Source of the DNA: Actinopolyspora lacussalsi subsp. righensis | GTDB lineage: Bacteria > Actinomycetota > Actinomycetes > Mycobacteriales > Pseudonocardiaceae | NCBI RefSeq assembly: GCF_900116555.1 | Contig: NZ_FPAT01000005.1 | Span: 124,001-188,000, forward strand | Reading direction: 5' to 3' | Length of the DNA stretch: 64,000 bases | Shown here: piece by piece, positions 17,549-26,488 of the stretch | Numbering within the stretch: the first letter of the stretch is position 1 | How the letters are laid out: each line of letters opens with the position of its first letter | Program-made: the position numbers and the translations under genes | The notes under the pieces: model-generated | What the model was told of the DNA's origin: nothing | What the model saw: the letters and a program-made list of their open reading frames with translations, nothing else | Databases searched by the model: none

Positions 17549-18760
17549 ATGAGCATCAACCCGACCCCCGCGATCCTGCAGTACCCCCGTCTCCGCAAGT
17601 CCCCCTTCTTCTACGCTTCGCGCAGGCACGGGGTGGGGATGTACAGCGTGTACAACCACACCTATCACGCCAGGCACTACGGTGACCCGGTAGCCGAGTA
17701 CTGGCACCTGCTCAACGGTGTGACGCTGTGGGACGTCGGTGTCGAGCGTCAGGTGGAGATCACCGGCCCGGACGCCTTCGAGTTCACCAACATGCTGGTC
17801 CCCCGTGATCTGAACAAGTGCCGGGTCGGGCAGTGCAAGTACGTGTTCATCACCGCGGAGGACGGCGGCATCATCAACGATCCCGTGCTGCTGCGCCTCG
17901 GGGAGAACCACTTCTGGCTGTCGCTGGCCGACAGCGACGTGCTGCTGTGGGCCAAGGGGCTCGCCTACAGCCTGGGGATGAACGTCCAGATCCGTGAACC
18001 CGACGTGGGTCCGGTCCAGGTACAGGGGCCGAAGTCCCGTGACGTCATGGTGGACCTGTTCGGGGAGTCCATCCAGGAGATTCCGTACTACTACGCCGTT
18101 GACCGGCAGCTGGACGGTATGGACGTGATCGTCTCACGTACCGGCTACACCGCCGAGCTCGGCTACGAGATCTACCTGCACAACGCCAGCCAGGACGGTG
18201 TGCGGCTCTGGGAGAAGATCTGGGAGGCCGGTCGGCCCTACGACATGCGGGTGATCGGTCCCTGCCACATCCGGCGGATCGAGGCGGGCATCCTGTCCTG
18301 GGGCTGCGACATCACCTACGACACGAATCCGTTCGAGGTCGGTTACGGGTTCGAGGCGACCTGGATGGTCGATCTCAACCAGGAGGCGGACTTCATCGGG
18401 AAATCCGCGCTGACCCGGATCTACGACGAGGGGATCACCCGCAAGCTGGTGGGTGTGGCCATGGGCGGCCCCGAAGTGGGCAGCTTCAACGACGGCTCGA
18501 TGATCGACACCTTCCCGGTTCGGGATCCCAACGGACTGCGTATCGGAGACGTCACCTCCGCCTGCCACTCGCCGAGGCTGGACCGCAACATCGGTTACGC
18601 GATGGTGCCGATCAGCTACCACGAGGTGGGGACACCACTCGTGGTGGAGACCCAGCACGGCCCGCAGGAGGCCGAGGTGGTGGAAAAGCCGTTCCTCGAC
18701 CCGAAGAAGCAGATCCCCAAGCAGTTCGAACGGCAGGAAGAAGCGGCGGTGTCGAAATGA
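17549..18760 (+). CDS. DmdA-like / GcvT-family folate-dependent demethylase
   Basis: 403-residue single-module aminomethyltransferase-fold protein. Its central sequence (GVGMYSVYNHTY, YWHLLNGVTLWDVGVERQVEITGPDA, PRDLNKCRVGQCKY, GGIINDPVLLRL, FWLSLADSDVLLWAKGLAY, EPDVGPVQVQGPKS) follows the dimethylsulfoniopropionate demethylase (DmdA) branch rather than glycine-cleavage GcvT. DmdA moves a methyl group to tetrahydrofolate, giving 5-methyl-THF. The protein is a little longer than classical DmdA (about 370) at both ends. GAGGAG precedes the ATG at 17549, and the last codons overlap the MetF-like gene by 4 bp. The true methyl donor (DMSP, betaine, another onium or an O-methyl compound) cannot be told from sequence. 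Confidence 0.78.
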   Translation: MSINPTPAILQYPRLRKSPFFYASRRHGVGMYSVYNHTYHARHYGDPVAEYWHLLNGVTLWDVGVERQVEITGPDAFEFTNMLVPRDLNKCRVGQCKYVFITAEDGGIINDPVLLRLGENHFWLSLADSDVLLWAKGLAYSLGMNVQIREPDVGPVQVQGPKSRDVMVDLFGESIQEIPYYYAVDRQLDGMDVIVSRTGYTAELGYEIYLHNASQDGVRLWEKIWEAGRPYDMRVIGPCHIRRIEAGILSWGCDITYDTNPFEVGYGFEATWMVDLNQEADFIGKSALTRIYDEGITRKLVGVAMGGPEVGSFNDGSMIDTFPVRDPNGLRIGDVTSACHSPRLDRNIGYAMVPISYHEVGTPLVVETQHGPQEAEVVEKPFLDPKKQIPKQFERQEEAAVSK

Positions 18761-19602
18761 CCACGAACGCGCAACAACAGCTACAGCGTTACCTCCGCAA
18801 CGCCCGTTACGAGGTTCTGCCGCTGCGGGGGGTCGTCGAGCAGGTGCGGGAACTGCCCGCCGGGACGACGGTGACCGTGACGTCCTCGCCCGCCAAGGGG
18901 ACCGAAGCCACTCTGGACACCGCGGCACGGCTGCGTGACGAGGGCATGCACGTGGTCCCCCATCTGGCGGCACGACTGGTCCGGGACTCGGCTCATCTGA
19001 GCGATCTGCTCGCTCGGGTGAGCGACCTCGGTCTCACGGAGGTGTTCGTGATCGCCGGGGACGCCGAACGTCCGGCGGGCAGGTTCACCGACGCCCTCTC
19101 GTTACTGCGGGGCATGGAGGAGATCGGGACCAGGCCGTACCGACTCGGGATCACCGGGTATCCGGAGCAGCACGCCTTCATCCCGGATCGCATGACCATC
19201 CAGGCCACCGACGAGAAGGCACGTTACGCCGACTACATCGTCTCGCAGATCTGCTACGACCCGAACACGATCGCCTCGTGGGTCAAGAGCATGCGAGCCA
19301 GGGGCGTCGAACTGCCGGTCTACATCGGTGCGCCGGGATCGATCGACCCGAGCAAGCTGCTGCGGATCTCGATGAAGATCGGGCTGGGCCAGTCCATGCG
19401 TTTCCTGCGGAAACAGCACGGCGTGGTGACCAAGCTGTTGACCCGCTACACCCCGGAGAACGTGTTCGACGAGTTGTCGCCCTGTCTCGTGGATCCGGAC
19501 TACAACATCGCGGGTTGGCACCTGTTCACCTTCAACGAGATCAGCAAGACCCGGCAATGGGCCATCGAGATGGCCGACCGGCTGCAGGAGGTGCCCGCAT
19601 GA
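18757..19602 (+). CDS. Methylenetetrahydrofolate reductase-family (MetF-like) protein
   Basis: 281-residue FAD/TIM-barrel protein of the MTHFR family, translationally coupled (ATGA) to both neighbours. Recognisable blocks are VFVIAGDAERPAG (the conserved aspartate strand), the YPEQH segment, ARYADYIVSQICYD and LPVYIGAPGSIDPSKLLRISMKIGLG. The N-terminal strand reads TVTVTSSPAKGTEA, where E. coli MetF has FEFFPP with catalytic Glu28, so that glutamate seems to be absent. Beside a DmdA-like enzyme the logical role is oxidation of 5-methyl-THF to 5,10-methylene-THF; direction and cofactor are inference. Confidence 0.78.
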   Translation: MTTNAQQQLQRYLRNARYEVLPLRGVVEQVRELPAGTTVTVTSSPAKGTEATLDTAARLRDEGMHVVPHLAARLVRDSAHLSDLLARVSDLGLTEVFVIAGDAERPAGRFTDALSLLRGMEEIGTRPYRLGITGYPEQHAFIPDRMTIQATDEKARYADYIVSQICYDPNTIASWVKSMRARGVELPVYIGAPGSIDPSKLLRISMKIGLGQSMRFLRKQHGVVTKLLTRYTPENVFDELSPCLVDPDYNIAGWHLFTFNEISKTRQWAIEMADRLQEVPA

Positions 19603-21296
19603 ACATGCCGTCCGATCTGGACATCTCGCGGTCCTCACCACGCAAACCGCTGGAGGAGGTCGCCGCGGATCTTGGGCTGGCTCCCCACCTGCTGGAGCCC
19701 TACGGCAGGGACGTCGCCAAGGTCTCCCTGAGTGCCCTCGACGAGCTCGGTGAGCAGAACCGGGCCAAGTACATCCTGGTCTCGGCCATCACACCGACTC
19801 CGCTCGGCGAGGGTAAAACCACCACCACGGTCGGACTCGGCCAGGCACTGCATCACCTGGGAAAGCGATCGGCGATCGCGATCCGACAGCCGTCCATGGG
19901 TCCGACGTTTGGTATCAAGGGCGGCGCGGCGGGAGGTGGCTACAGCCAGGTGGTGCCCATGGAGGCACTGAACCTGCACCTGACCGGCGATATGCACGCC
20001 GTCACGGCCGCCAACAACATGCTGGCGGCGATGGTGGACAACCACATCCACAAGGGCAACGAACTCGGGCTGGATCCCCACCGGGTGACCTGGCGGCGGG
20101 TGGTCGACATCAACGACCGGGAGTTGCGCAACGTGGTGACCGGCCTGGGCGGCAGTGCCGACGGCACTCCGCACCAGACGGGTTTCGACATCACCGCGGC
20201 CAGCGAGGTGATGGCGGTGCTGGCACTGTCCAACTCGCTGCACGACATGCGTGAACGGCTGGGACGCATCGTCGTGGGCTACACCCACCAGGGGCAGCCG
20301 GTCACGGCGGAGCAGCTGGGTGCCGCCGGTGCGATGACGGTGATCATGCGGGAGGCGATCAAGCCCAACCTGATGCAGACCGTCGAGAACACACCGGTGC
20401 TGGTGCACGCGGGTCCGTTCGGCAACATCGCGCACGGCAACTCCTCCGTCGTGGCCGACCGCATCGCCAGCAGGTGTGCCGACTACGTGGTCACCGAGGC
20501 CGGTTTCGGTGCCGACATGGGGGCCGAACGGTTCTTCAACATCAAGTGCCGGACCTCCGGGTTGCGCCCGGACGCGGCGGTGCTGGTCGCCACCGTTCGG
20601 GCGTTGAAGGCGCACTCCGGGCGATTCCGCGTGGTGGCGGGCAAGGATCTTCCGGCGGAGATGCTCGACGAGAATCCGGAGGACGTGCTCACGGGGGCCG
20701 ACAACCTCCGCAAGCAGATCGAGAACCTGCGCATGCACGGTGTCTCACCCGTGGTGGCGGTGAACGCGTTCCCCACCGACCACCCCAGTGAGCACCAGGC
20801 GATCCGCGAGGTGGCCGAGAACGCGGGTGCCCGCGTGGCCATCAGCACCCATTTCACCGACGGTGGCAAGGGGGCGGTGGAACTGGCCGAAGCGGTCAGC
20901 GAGGCCGCCGAGGAACCCAGTCGATTCGAACTGCTCTACCCCGACTCCGCGGATCTGCGCACCAAGATCGAGACGGTCGCCACCAGGGTCTACGGCGCCG
21001 ACGGAGTTTCGTACACCCCCGCGGCGGAACGCGCGTTGCGCAGTTACACGGCCAACGGGTTCGATTCGCTGCCGGTGTGCATCGCCAAGACGCACCTGTC
21101 GCTGAGTTCCGATCCGAGCCTGTTGGGGGCTCCTACGGGATGGACGCTGCCGGTGCGTGAGATCCGGGCTTCGGTCGGTGCCGGATTCGTCTACCCCATC
21201 TGCGGCGACATGCGCACCATGCCGGGACTGAGTTCCCGGCCCGCCGCGGAGCGGATCGACATCGACGACCGCGGCGAGGTCGTCGGGCTGAGTTGA
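19599..21296 (+). CDS. fhs: Formate-tetrahydrofolate ligase
   Basis: 565-residue 10-formyl-THF synthetase, which interconverts formate + ATP + THF and 10-formyl-THF. Signatures: P-loop TPTPLGEGKTTTTVGLGQAL (about residues 65-84), PSMGPTFGIKGGAAGGGYSQVVPMEALNLHLTGD, FNIKCRTSGLRPDAAVLVATVRALK, and the C-terminal GFVYPICGDMRTMPGL. Full length for the family. It starts four bases before the end of the MetF-like gene. As last gene of the operon it could run in reverse, releasing formate and making ATP from methyl groups captured upstream. The FolD step that should link it to methylene-THF is not in this window. Confidence 0.95.
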   Translation: MNMPSDLDISRSSPRKPLEEVAADLGLAPHLLEPYGRDVAKVSLSALDELGEQNRAKYILVSAITPTPLGEGKTTTTVGLGQALHHLGKRSAIAIRQPSMGPTFGIKGGAAGGGYSQVVPMEALNLHLTGDMHAVTAANNMLAAMVDNHIHKGNELGLDPHRVTWRRVVDINDRELRNVVTGLGGSADGTPHQTGFDITAASEVMAVLALSNSLHDMRERLGRIVVGYTHQGQPVTAEQLGAAGAMTVIMREAIKPNLMQTVENTPVLVHAGPFGNIAHGNSSVVADRIASRCADYVVTEAGFGADMGAERFFNIKCRTSGLRPDAAVLVATVRALKAHSGRFRVVAGKDLPAEMLDENPEDVLTGADNLRKQIENLRMHGVSPVVAVNAFPTDHPSEHQAIREVAENAGARVAISTHFTDGGKGAVELAEAVSEAAEEPSRFELLYPDSADLRTKIETVATRVYGADGVSYTPAAERALRSYTANGFDSLPVCIAKTHLSLSSDPSLLGAPTGWTLPVREIRASVGAGFVYPICGDMRTMPGLSSRPAAERIDIDDRGEVVGLS

Positions 21297-21317
21297 ACGG
21301 TATCCGCCGGTCCGCTG

Positions 21318-21348
21318 TCGAGTCGTCGCCGTTTCGGCGGCGACTCGA
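21318..21348 (+). terminator. Terminator hairpin of the C1 operon
   Basis: A 14-bp stem (TCGAGTCGTCGCCG with CGGCGGCGACTCGA, one G-T pair) closes on a three-base TTT loop, 22 bp after the fhs stop. No long T run follows, as is usual in high-GC actinobacteria. It also faces the end of the convergent arsR gene. Confidence 0.7.
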
Positions 21349-21375
21349 CTCTTGCCGCTCCGGCCTTGGAGCAAC

Positions 21376-21723
21376 CTAGCGTTCCAGCGATGCGGGGTGC
21401 AGGTGTTCGACCCGATTGACCGCCTCGTCGAAGAACTGCGCGACGTGCGAGTCGTAGAGCGAGTACACCACCGCCCTGCCCGCACGGTCACCCTTGACCA
21501 ACCAGAGGGATCGCAGCACGCGCAGCTGGTGCGACACCGCGGACTGCCCCATTCCCACCGCTTCCGCCAGTTGATTCACCGACCGCGCTCCCTGCCGCAG
21601 CTCACTCAGAATCAGCAGGCGTGACGGTGTGGCCAGCGCCTGCAGCGTCTCGGCGACAGTGGCGGCCGAGCTCTGATCCAGTCTTGCGGTCGGAGTGGGA
21701 ACGTCGCGGAGTCCGTGACCCAT
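21376..21723 (-). CDS. ArsR/SmtB-family regulator
   Basis: 115-residue winged-helix regulator. The core ALATPSRLLILSELRQGARSVNQLAEAVGMGQSAVSHQLRVLRSLWLVKGDRAGRAVVYSL is classic ArsR/SmtB. In the last helix (DSHVAQFFDEAVNRVEHLHP) the alpha-5 metal-site pattern D-x-H...H...H is only partly kept: D, H and the final H align but the third ligand position is Arg. No cysteine metal-binding motif is present. It may sense a different metal, or none. No transporter or resistance gene adjoins it; the nearest gene is ohr, same strand, 219 bp away. Confidence 0.85.
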   Translation of the reverse strand: MGHGLRDVPTPTARLDQSSAATVAETLQALATPSRLLILSELRQGARSVNQLAEAVGMGQSAVSHQLRVLRSLWLVKGDRAGRAVVYSLYDSHVAQFFDEAVNRVEHLHPASLER

Positions 21724-21942
21724 GCGGGCAGTCTATCGGGGGCTCGGGGGCACGATCGGCCAACGTGGTGGAAGTCGCGAGCGCCCCAGTCAGCCGTCCG
21801 ACACCACGGAACTCCCGGTCACGGCGAGGACACTTCGTCCGGGCCGTACTGATACATCACCGACTCGGGAAGTCGGGGCGAGCGAGCGGAGCCAAAACAG
21901 CGATCTCACTCACACCGGATCCGGTCTCGCGTACCGACGTGG

Positions 21943-22362
21943 TCACTCGACCGCGAGCTCGATGTCGACGTTGCCGCGCACCGCGTTGGAGTAGGGGCAG
22001 ACCCCGTCGGCCGCTTCGGCGAGTTCGAGTGCCCGCTGCCGGTCGAGACCGGGAAGCCCGACACGCAGCGAGAGGCTCAGCCCGTATCCACCGTTGCCGT
22101 TCGGTCCCATCCCGACTCGCGCGGTGACGGTGGAGTCGTCCACACTCACCCCGGCACGGCGGGCGACCACCCGCAGCGCACTGTGGAAGCAAGCCGCGTA
22201 TCCGGCAGCGAAGAGCTGCTCCGGATTGGTCGCCTCTCCTCCCGGACCACCGAGTTCCTTAGGCACGGACAACCCGAGGTCGAGCACACCGTCCGAGGAA
22301 CGGGTACGACCGTCCCGTCCTTCGCCGCTGGCGGTGGCCTCTGCCGTGTACAACGCTGTCAT
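21943..22362 (-). CDS. ohr: Organic hydroperoxide reductase Ohr
   Basis: 139-residue OsmC/Ohr-family thiol peroxidase that reduces organic hydroperoxides with lipoamide-type thiols. The two catalytic cysteines are visible in YAACFHSALR and DGVCPYSNAVRGN, and the Ohr signature NPEQLFAAGYAACF is intact. The start is at ATG 22362 after GGGAGAG; the longer frame to 22488 is a leader of mixed composition. No OhrR gene is adjacent, so regulation is unclear; the upstream 170 bp include an AT-rich stretch (AAATTGCGCACAACCTAATT). Confidence 0.93.
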   Translation of the reverse strand: MTALYTAEATASGEGRDGRTRSSDGVLDLGLSVPKELGGPGGEATNPEQLFAAGYAACFHSALRVVARRAGVSVDDSTVTARVGMGPNGNGGYGLSLSLRVGLPGLDRQRALELAEAADGVCPYSNAVRGNVDIELAVE

Positions 22363-22532
22363 CGTCACTCTCCCAGTCACCGATCGATTGGCGCGGGCAA
22401 GGCCGCGTGCCGCGACCACCCACCAAAAAGATAGCGGAAAACTAAATTGCGCACAACCTAATTGGGTGAAATACCCGTACCGCACCACGATGCGGAAGAG
22501 ATGAACCGGGGCACACTCACCCCGGAACTCGA

Positions 22533-25064
22533 TCAGTACTGGTCGAACCGGCCCACGTCGGTGACCCGGACCACCGCGACGCCCGCCTCGTCCGAAGCGG
22601 GCAGGTCGATCTCGGCGCTGATCCCCCAGTCGTTGTTGCCCTCCGGATCACTGAAGACCTGGCGCACCAACCACCGCTCGGACTCCTCGGTGACCATGAA
22701 CAGGCTCGGACCACGAGCGTCGGCATCGGTACCGAGCTCCTCGTGTTCGGCGAAGTACTCGTCGAGCGCGGCCTGCCAGTCCTCGGCCTTCCAGCCTTCC
22801 TCCCCGTCGAGTTCGCCGAGCTCGTCGAACCGCTCCCGCGCGGCCAGCTCCACGCGCCGGAACATGGCGTTGCGGACCTGCACCCGGAAGGCCCGCTTGT
22901 TGTCGGTGAGCTTGGCGGGCCCCTCGTCGACGGACTCGGCACCGGAGTCGTCCTCGCCCGGATTGCGCAGCCGTTCCCACTCGTCGAGCAGGCTGGAGTC
23001 CACCTGACGCACCAGCTCGCCGAGCCACTCGATGATGTCGCCGAGCTCCTCGCTCTTGGCGTCGTCGGGCACGGTGTGCCGCAGGGCCTTGTAGACGTCC
23101 GCGAGGTACCGCAGTACCAGCCCTTCCGAACGTGCCAGCCCGTAGTGGTTGACGAACTCCACGAAGTTCATCGCCCGCTCGTACATGTCCCTGGCCACGG
23201 ACTTGGGAGAGAGCTCGTGCTCGGAGACCCAGGGATGCCCCTGCCGATAGGTCCCGTAAGCGGCCTCGAGCATCTCGGCCAGCGGCTGCGGATGGGTGAT
23301 GTCCTCGATCATCTCCATGCGCTGCTCGTACTCGACGCCCTCGGCCTTCATCCGCGCGATGGCCTCACCGCGTTCCTTGGCCTGCTGCGCGCCCAGCACC
23401 TGACGCGGATCGTCCAGAGTGGCCTCGATGATCGACAGCACGTCCACCGCGTAGCTGGGCGAGGCCGGATCGAGCAGTTCGATCGCGGCCAACGCGAACG
23501 GCGACAGCGGCTGATTCAGCGCGAAGTCGAACTGCAGATCCATGGTGACCCGGACCAGTCTGCCCTGCTCGTCCGGCTCGTCCAACTGCTCGACCACCCC
23601 GGCGGCCACGAGCGCACGGTAGATGGAGATGGCCCGCAACATGTGCTTGCGCTGGGCCGGACGGTCCTCGTGGTTGTCGGTGAGCAGCTCGCGCATCGCA
23701 GCGTAGGTGTCGCCGGGTCGGCTGATCACGTTGAGCAGCATGGCGTGGGTGACGTTGAAGCTCGACGTCAACGGTTCCGGCTCGGCCTCGACCAGTTTGT
23801 CGAAGGTCTTCTGTCCCCAGGAGACGAAGCCCTCGGGCGCCTTCTTCTTGACGACCTTGCGGCGTTTCTTGGGATCGTCGCCGGCCTTGGCAAGGGCGCG
23901 TTCGTTCTCGATGACGTGCTCGGGAGCCTGTACCACCACATAACCGTCGGTGTCGTACCCCGCGCGGCCCGCCCGACCCGCGACCTGGTGGAACTCCCTG
24001 GCCTTGAGGTGGCGGGTGCGACTGCCGTCGAACTTGGTCAACCCGGTCAGCAGCACGGTGCGGATGGGGACGTTGATCCCCACCCCGAGCGTGTCGGTAC
24101 CGCAGATGACCTTGAGCAGTCCCGCCTGTGCGAGCTGCTCGACCAGCCGGCGGTAACGCGGCAGCATACCCGCGTGGTGCACGCCGATACCGTGCCGGAT
24201 CAACCTGGACAGTGTCTTGCCGAACCCCGCCGTGAACCGGAAGTCGCCGAGCTTTTCGGCTATGGCGTCGCGCTCGGCACGGCTGGCCACGTTCATGCTG
24301 ACCAACGCCTGCGCCTGCTCCACCGCGGAGGCCTGGTTGAAGTAGACCACGTAGATCGGGGCCTGCCTGCCGTTGAGGAGCTCCTCGATCGTCTCGTGCA
24401 GCGGGGTCATCGCGTACCGGAAGGTCAGTGGCACCGGACGTTCGGCGGAACTGACCACGGCGGTCTCACGACCGGTACGACGCGTGAGGTCCTTCTTGAA
24501 ACCGGTGACGTCACCGAGGGTCGCCGACATCAGCACGAACTGGGCCTGCGGCAGCTCCAGCATCGGCACCTGCCACGCCCAGCCACGCTGGGGCTCGGCG
24601 TAGAAGTGGAACTCGTCCATGACCACCTGGCCGACCTCGGCGCGTTCGCCGTCGCGCAGCGCGATGTTGGCCAGGATCTCGGCGGTGCAGCAGATGATCG
24701 GCGCGTCCGGGTTGACGCTGCTGTCGCCGGTCAGCATCCCGACGTTGTCGGCACCGAACTGGTCCACCAGCGAGAAGAACTTCTCCGAGACCAGCGCCTT
24801 GATCGGCGCGGTGTAGAAACTGCGCTGCTTGTTCGCCAGGGCGGTGAAGTGCGCACCGACCGCGATCAGGCTCTTCCCCGAACCCGTCGGGGTGCTGACG
24901 ATCACGTTGGAGCCGGACACGACCTCCATCAGCGCCTCTTCCTGCGCGGGATAGAGCTCGAACCCCTGTTCGGCGGTCCAGCTGGTGAACCCGTCGAGCA
25001 GGGCGTCCGGATCGGTGTCGGGTGTCGGGGGAAGCTGGTCGGTAAGCGTCATCTCGGATTCCAT
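22533..25064 (-). CDS. DEAD/DEAH-box helicase with DUF3516 domain
   Basis: 843-residue superfamily 2 helicase of the Ski2-like type. Walker A is STPTGSGKS (about residues 57-65), motif II reads DEFH (MDEFHFYAEP), motif III is SATLG, and motif VI is in HQVAGRAGRAGYDT. The C-terminal ~350 residues form DUF3516, rich in acidic and aromatic residues, found mainly in actinobacteria. It probably acts in RNA or DNA unwinding/repair; no precise substrate is known to me. Two ATGs (25064 and 25052) are possible; neither has an ideal ribosome site. It stands alone. Confidence 0.9.
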   Translation of the reverse strand: MESEMTLTDQLPPTPDTDPDALLDGFTSWTAEQGFELYPAQEEALMEVVSGSNVIVSTPTGSGKSLIAVGAHFTALANKQRSFYTAPIKALVSEKFFSLVDQFGADNVGMLTGDSSVNPDAPIICCTAEILANIALRDGERAEVGQVVMDEFHFYAEPQRGWAWQVPMLELPQAQFVLMSATLGDVTGFKKDLTRRTGRETAVVSSAERPVPLTFRYAMTPLHETIEELLNGRQAPIYVVYFNQASAVEQAQALVSMNVASRAERDAIAEKLGDFRFTAGFGKTLSRLIRHGIGVHHAGMLPRYRRLVEQLAQAGLLKVICGTDTLGVGINVPIRTVLLTGLTKFDGSRTRHLKAREFHQVAGRAGRAGYDTDGYVVVQAPEHVIENERALAKAGDDPKKRRKVVKKKAPEGFVSWGQKTFDKLVEAEPEPLTSSFNVTHAMLLNVISRPGDTYAAMRELLTDNHEDRPAQRKHMLRAISIYRALVAAGVVEQLDEPDEQGRLVRVTMDLQFDFALNQPLSPFALAAIELLDPASPSYAVDVLSIIEATLDDPRQVLGAQQAKERGEAIARMKAEGVEYEQRMEMIEDITHPQPLAEMLEAAYGTYRQGHPWVSEHELSPKSVARDMYERAMNFVEFVNHYGLARSEGLVLRYLADVYKALRHTVPDDAKSEELGDIIEWLGELVRQVDSSLLDEWERLRNPGEDDSGAESVDEGPAKLTDNKRAFRVQVRNAMFRRVELAARERFDELGELDGEEGWKAEDWQAALDEYFAEHEELGTDADARGPSLFMVTEESERWLVRQVFSDPEGNNDWGISAEIDLPASDEAGVAVVRVTDVGRFDQY

Positions 25065-25726
25065 CTTCCCTGTTCAGCTCGTGTCGGCACATGTGGGGTC
25101 GCACACCGTACCCGGAGTTCGTTCAGCCCCTCTCTTCGCGTTACGACTCCGCCCTGGAAACGGTTCAGGAAAAACTGAACTACCGCTTTGAAGCCGGCAC
25201 GTGAGAGCAGGGAAGAGACGCGAGCCTACTGCCCACCGCCTCCTTGGGCTGGTTCTCGGCCGATCCGGCGGCGGCACCGGTCATCGCGGTCATGGCGGCC
25301 AAGGAAGGGGCGCGAGGCATGGCGCGGTGACGGGTACCGCGCCCAGGGCGGACTCGCCACCACCTTCCCCTCGACCCCCACCCCGGACTGCCGCGGCCCG
25401 GGACGCGACCGCTCCGACGAGCAGCGAAATCCCGTCGATCCGGCTTCCGCGGCGACTCGTCCGGCGGAACCTCCCGACACGGGTCTCGAACCGCGGGAAC
25501 CGATCGACCACTGCCCACTACGGGCGATTCCTCGGATTCCCACCGGCCGAGCGTGGCACAGCGCTTTTCGGGAGCGCTCCCGATTCAAGACTTCACTTTC
25601 GCCGCTCCTGAACAGTGACTCCAGCGAGCCACGGCGAACCACCCCGGAAGCGAATGTGACCTTGACAACACAACAATAACGGGCAGAATCAGTCAGCAAC
25701 AAAAATCAGAACGGAGGAAAACGGGC
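25065..25726. other. Intergenic region with fru promoter, 660 bp
   Basis: Divergent space between the helicase and fructose genes. No supported reading frame is present. The right end holds TTGACA (25662-25667), a 16-bp spacer and CAGAAT (25684-25689), a good vegetative promoter for fruR, about 40 bp before its ATG, with GGAGG as ribosome site. The palindrome at 25569-25582 is listed separately. Confidence 0.6.
25569..25582. promoter_or_regulatory. LacI-type palindrome upstream of fru operon
   Basis: CGGGAGCGCTCCCG is a perfect 14-bp palindrome that differs only in its outermost bases from the TGGGAGCGCTCCCA box in front of the LPMO gene (30493-30506). It lies about 95 bp upstream of the fruR promoter, in a position suited to a LacI-family regulator acting in addition to FruR. 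Confidence 0.45.
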
Positions 25727-26488
25727 ATGTACGGGGCGGAGCGTCGGCAGGTGCTGGTGCAGCGGGCACGCCGCGACGGTCGTATCGACGTCGCGGAGGC
25801 GTCCACGGAGCTCGAGGTAGCGCCGGAGACCATTCGACGCGACCTCGGCACGTTGGAACGCCAAGGGCTACTGCGCCGCGTATACGGCGGGGCCATCCCG
25901 CAGGAACGGCTCGACTTCGAACCGGGTGTCTCACAGCGGGACCAGACAGCCGCGGCGGAAAAGGACCGAGTGGCACGTGCCGCGCTGGACCTGGTACCCG
26001 AAAGGGGGACGCTGCTGTTGGACGCGGGAACCACCACGAGCCGGGTGGCGGGCCTGCTGCCCACCGACCGCGAGCTGACAGTGGTCACCAACTCGCTTCC
26101 GGTGGCCAACCAGTTGGCCAACCGTGGCAACCTCGACCTGCATCTGCTCGGCGGTCGGGTGCGAGGCACCACGCTGGCGGCTGTCGAGTCCTGGGCACTG
26201 AGCGTGCTGGACGGTCTGACCGTCGACGTCGGTCTGCTCGGCACGAACGGTTTCTCCGCCGAGCGGGGCTGCACCACCCCGGACAGCGCGGAAAGCGCGG
26301 TGAAATCGGCGATGGTGCGGTCCTGCCGCGAACGAGTCCTGCTGGCCGACAACACCAAGCACGGACGCGACCACTTCAGCCGTTTCGCCGAGATATCCGA
26401 TCTCGATGTGCTTATCACCAACAGTGGTTTGCACGAGACGGCGGTGTCCGAGCTGCGCGAGTGCGGAACGGACGTGGTACTGACATGA
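25727..26488 (+). CDS. fruR: DeoR-family regulator of the fructose operon
   Basis: 253-residue DeoR/GlpR-type repressor: N-terminal winged helix (DVAEASTELEVAPETIRRDLGTLERQGLLRRVYGGA, about residues 20-55) and a C-terminal sugar-phosphate sensor domain with the family motif DAGTTTSRVAGLL. It is the first gene of the operon and overlaps fruK by 4 bp (ATGA). By position the likely inducer is fructose 1-phosphate or fructose 1,6-bisphosphate. GGAGG precedes the ATG. Confidence 0.9.
   Translation: MYGAERRQVLVQRARRDGRIDVAEASTELEVAPETIRRDLGTLERQGLLRRVYGGAIPQERLDFEPGVSQRDQTAAAEKDRVARAALDLVPERGTLLLDAGTTTSRVAGLLPTDRELTVVTNSLPVANQLANRGNLDLHLLGGRVRGTTLAAVESWALSVLDGLTVDVGLLGTNGFSAERGCTTPDSAESAVKSAMVRSCRERVLLADNTKHGRDHFSRFAEISDLDVLITNSGLHETAVSELRECGTDVVLT

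Noticed and set aside
17549-18760. Glycine cleavage T protein (GcvT)
   Set aside because: Its sequence blocks follow the DmdA branch, and no gcvH or gcvP lies nearby.
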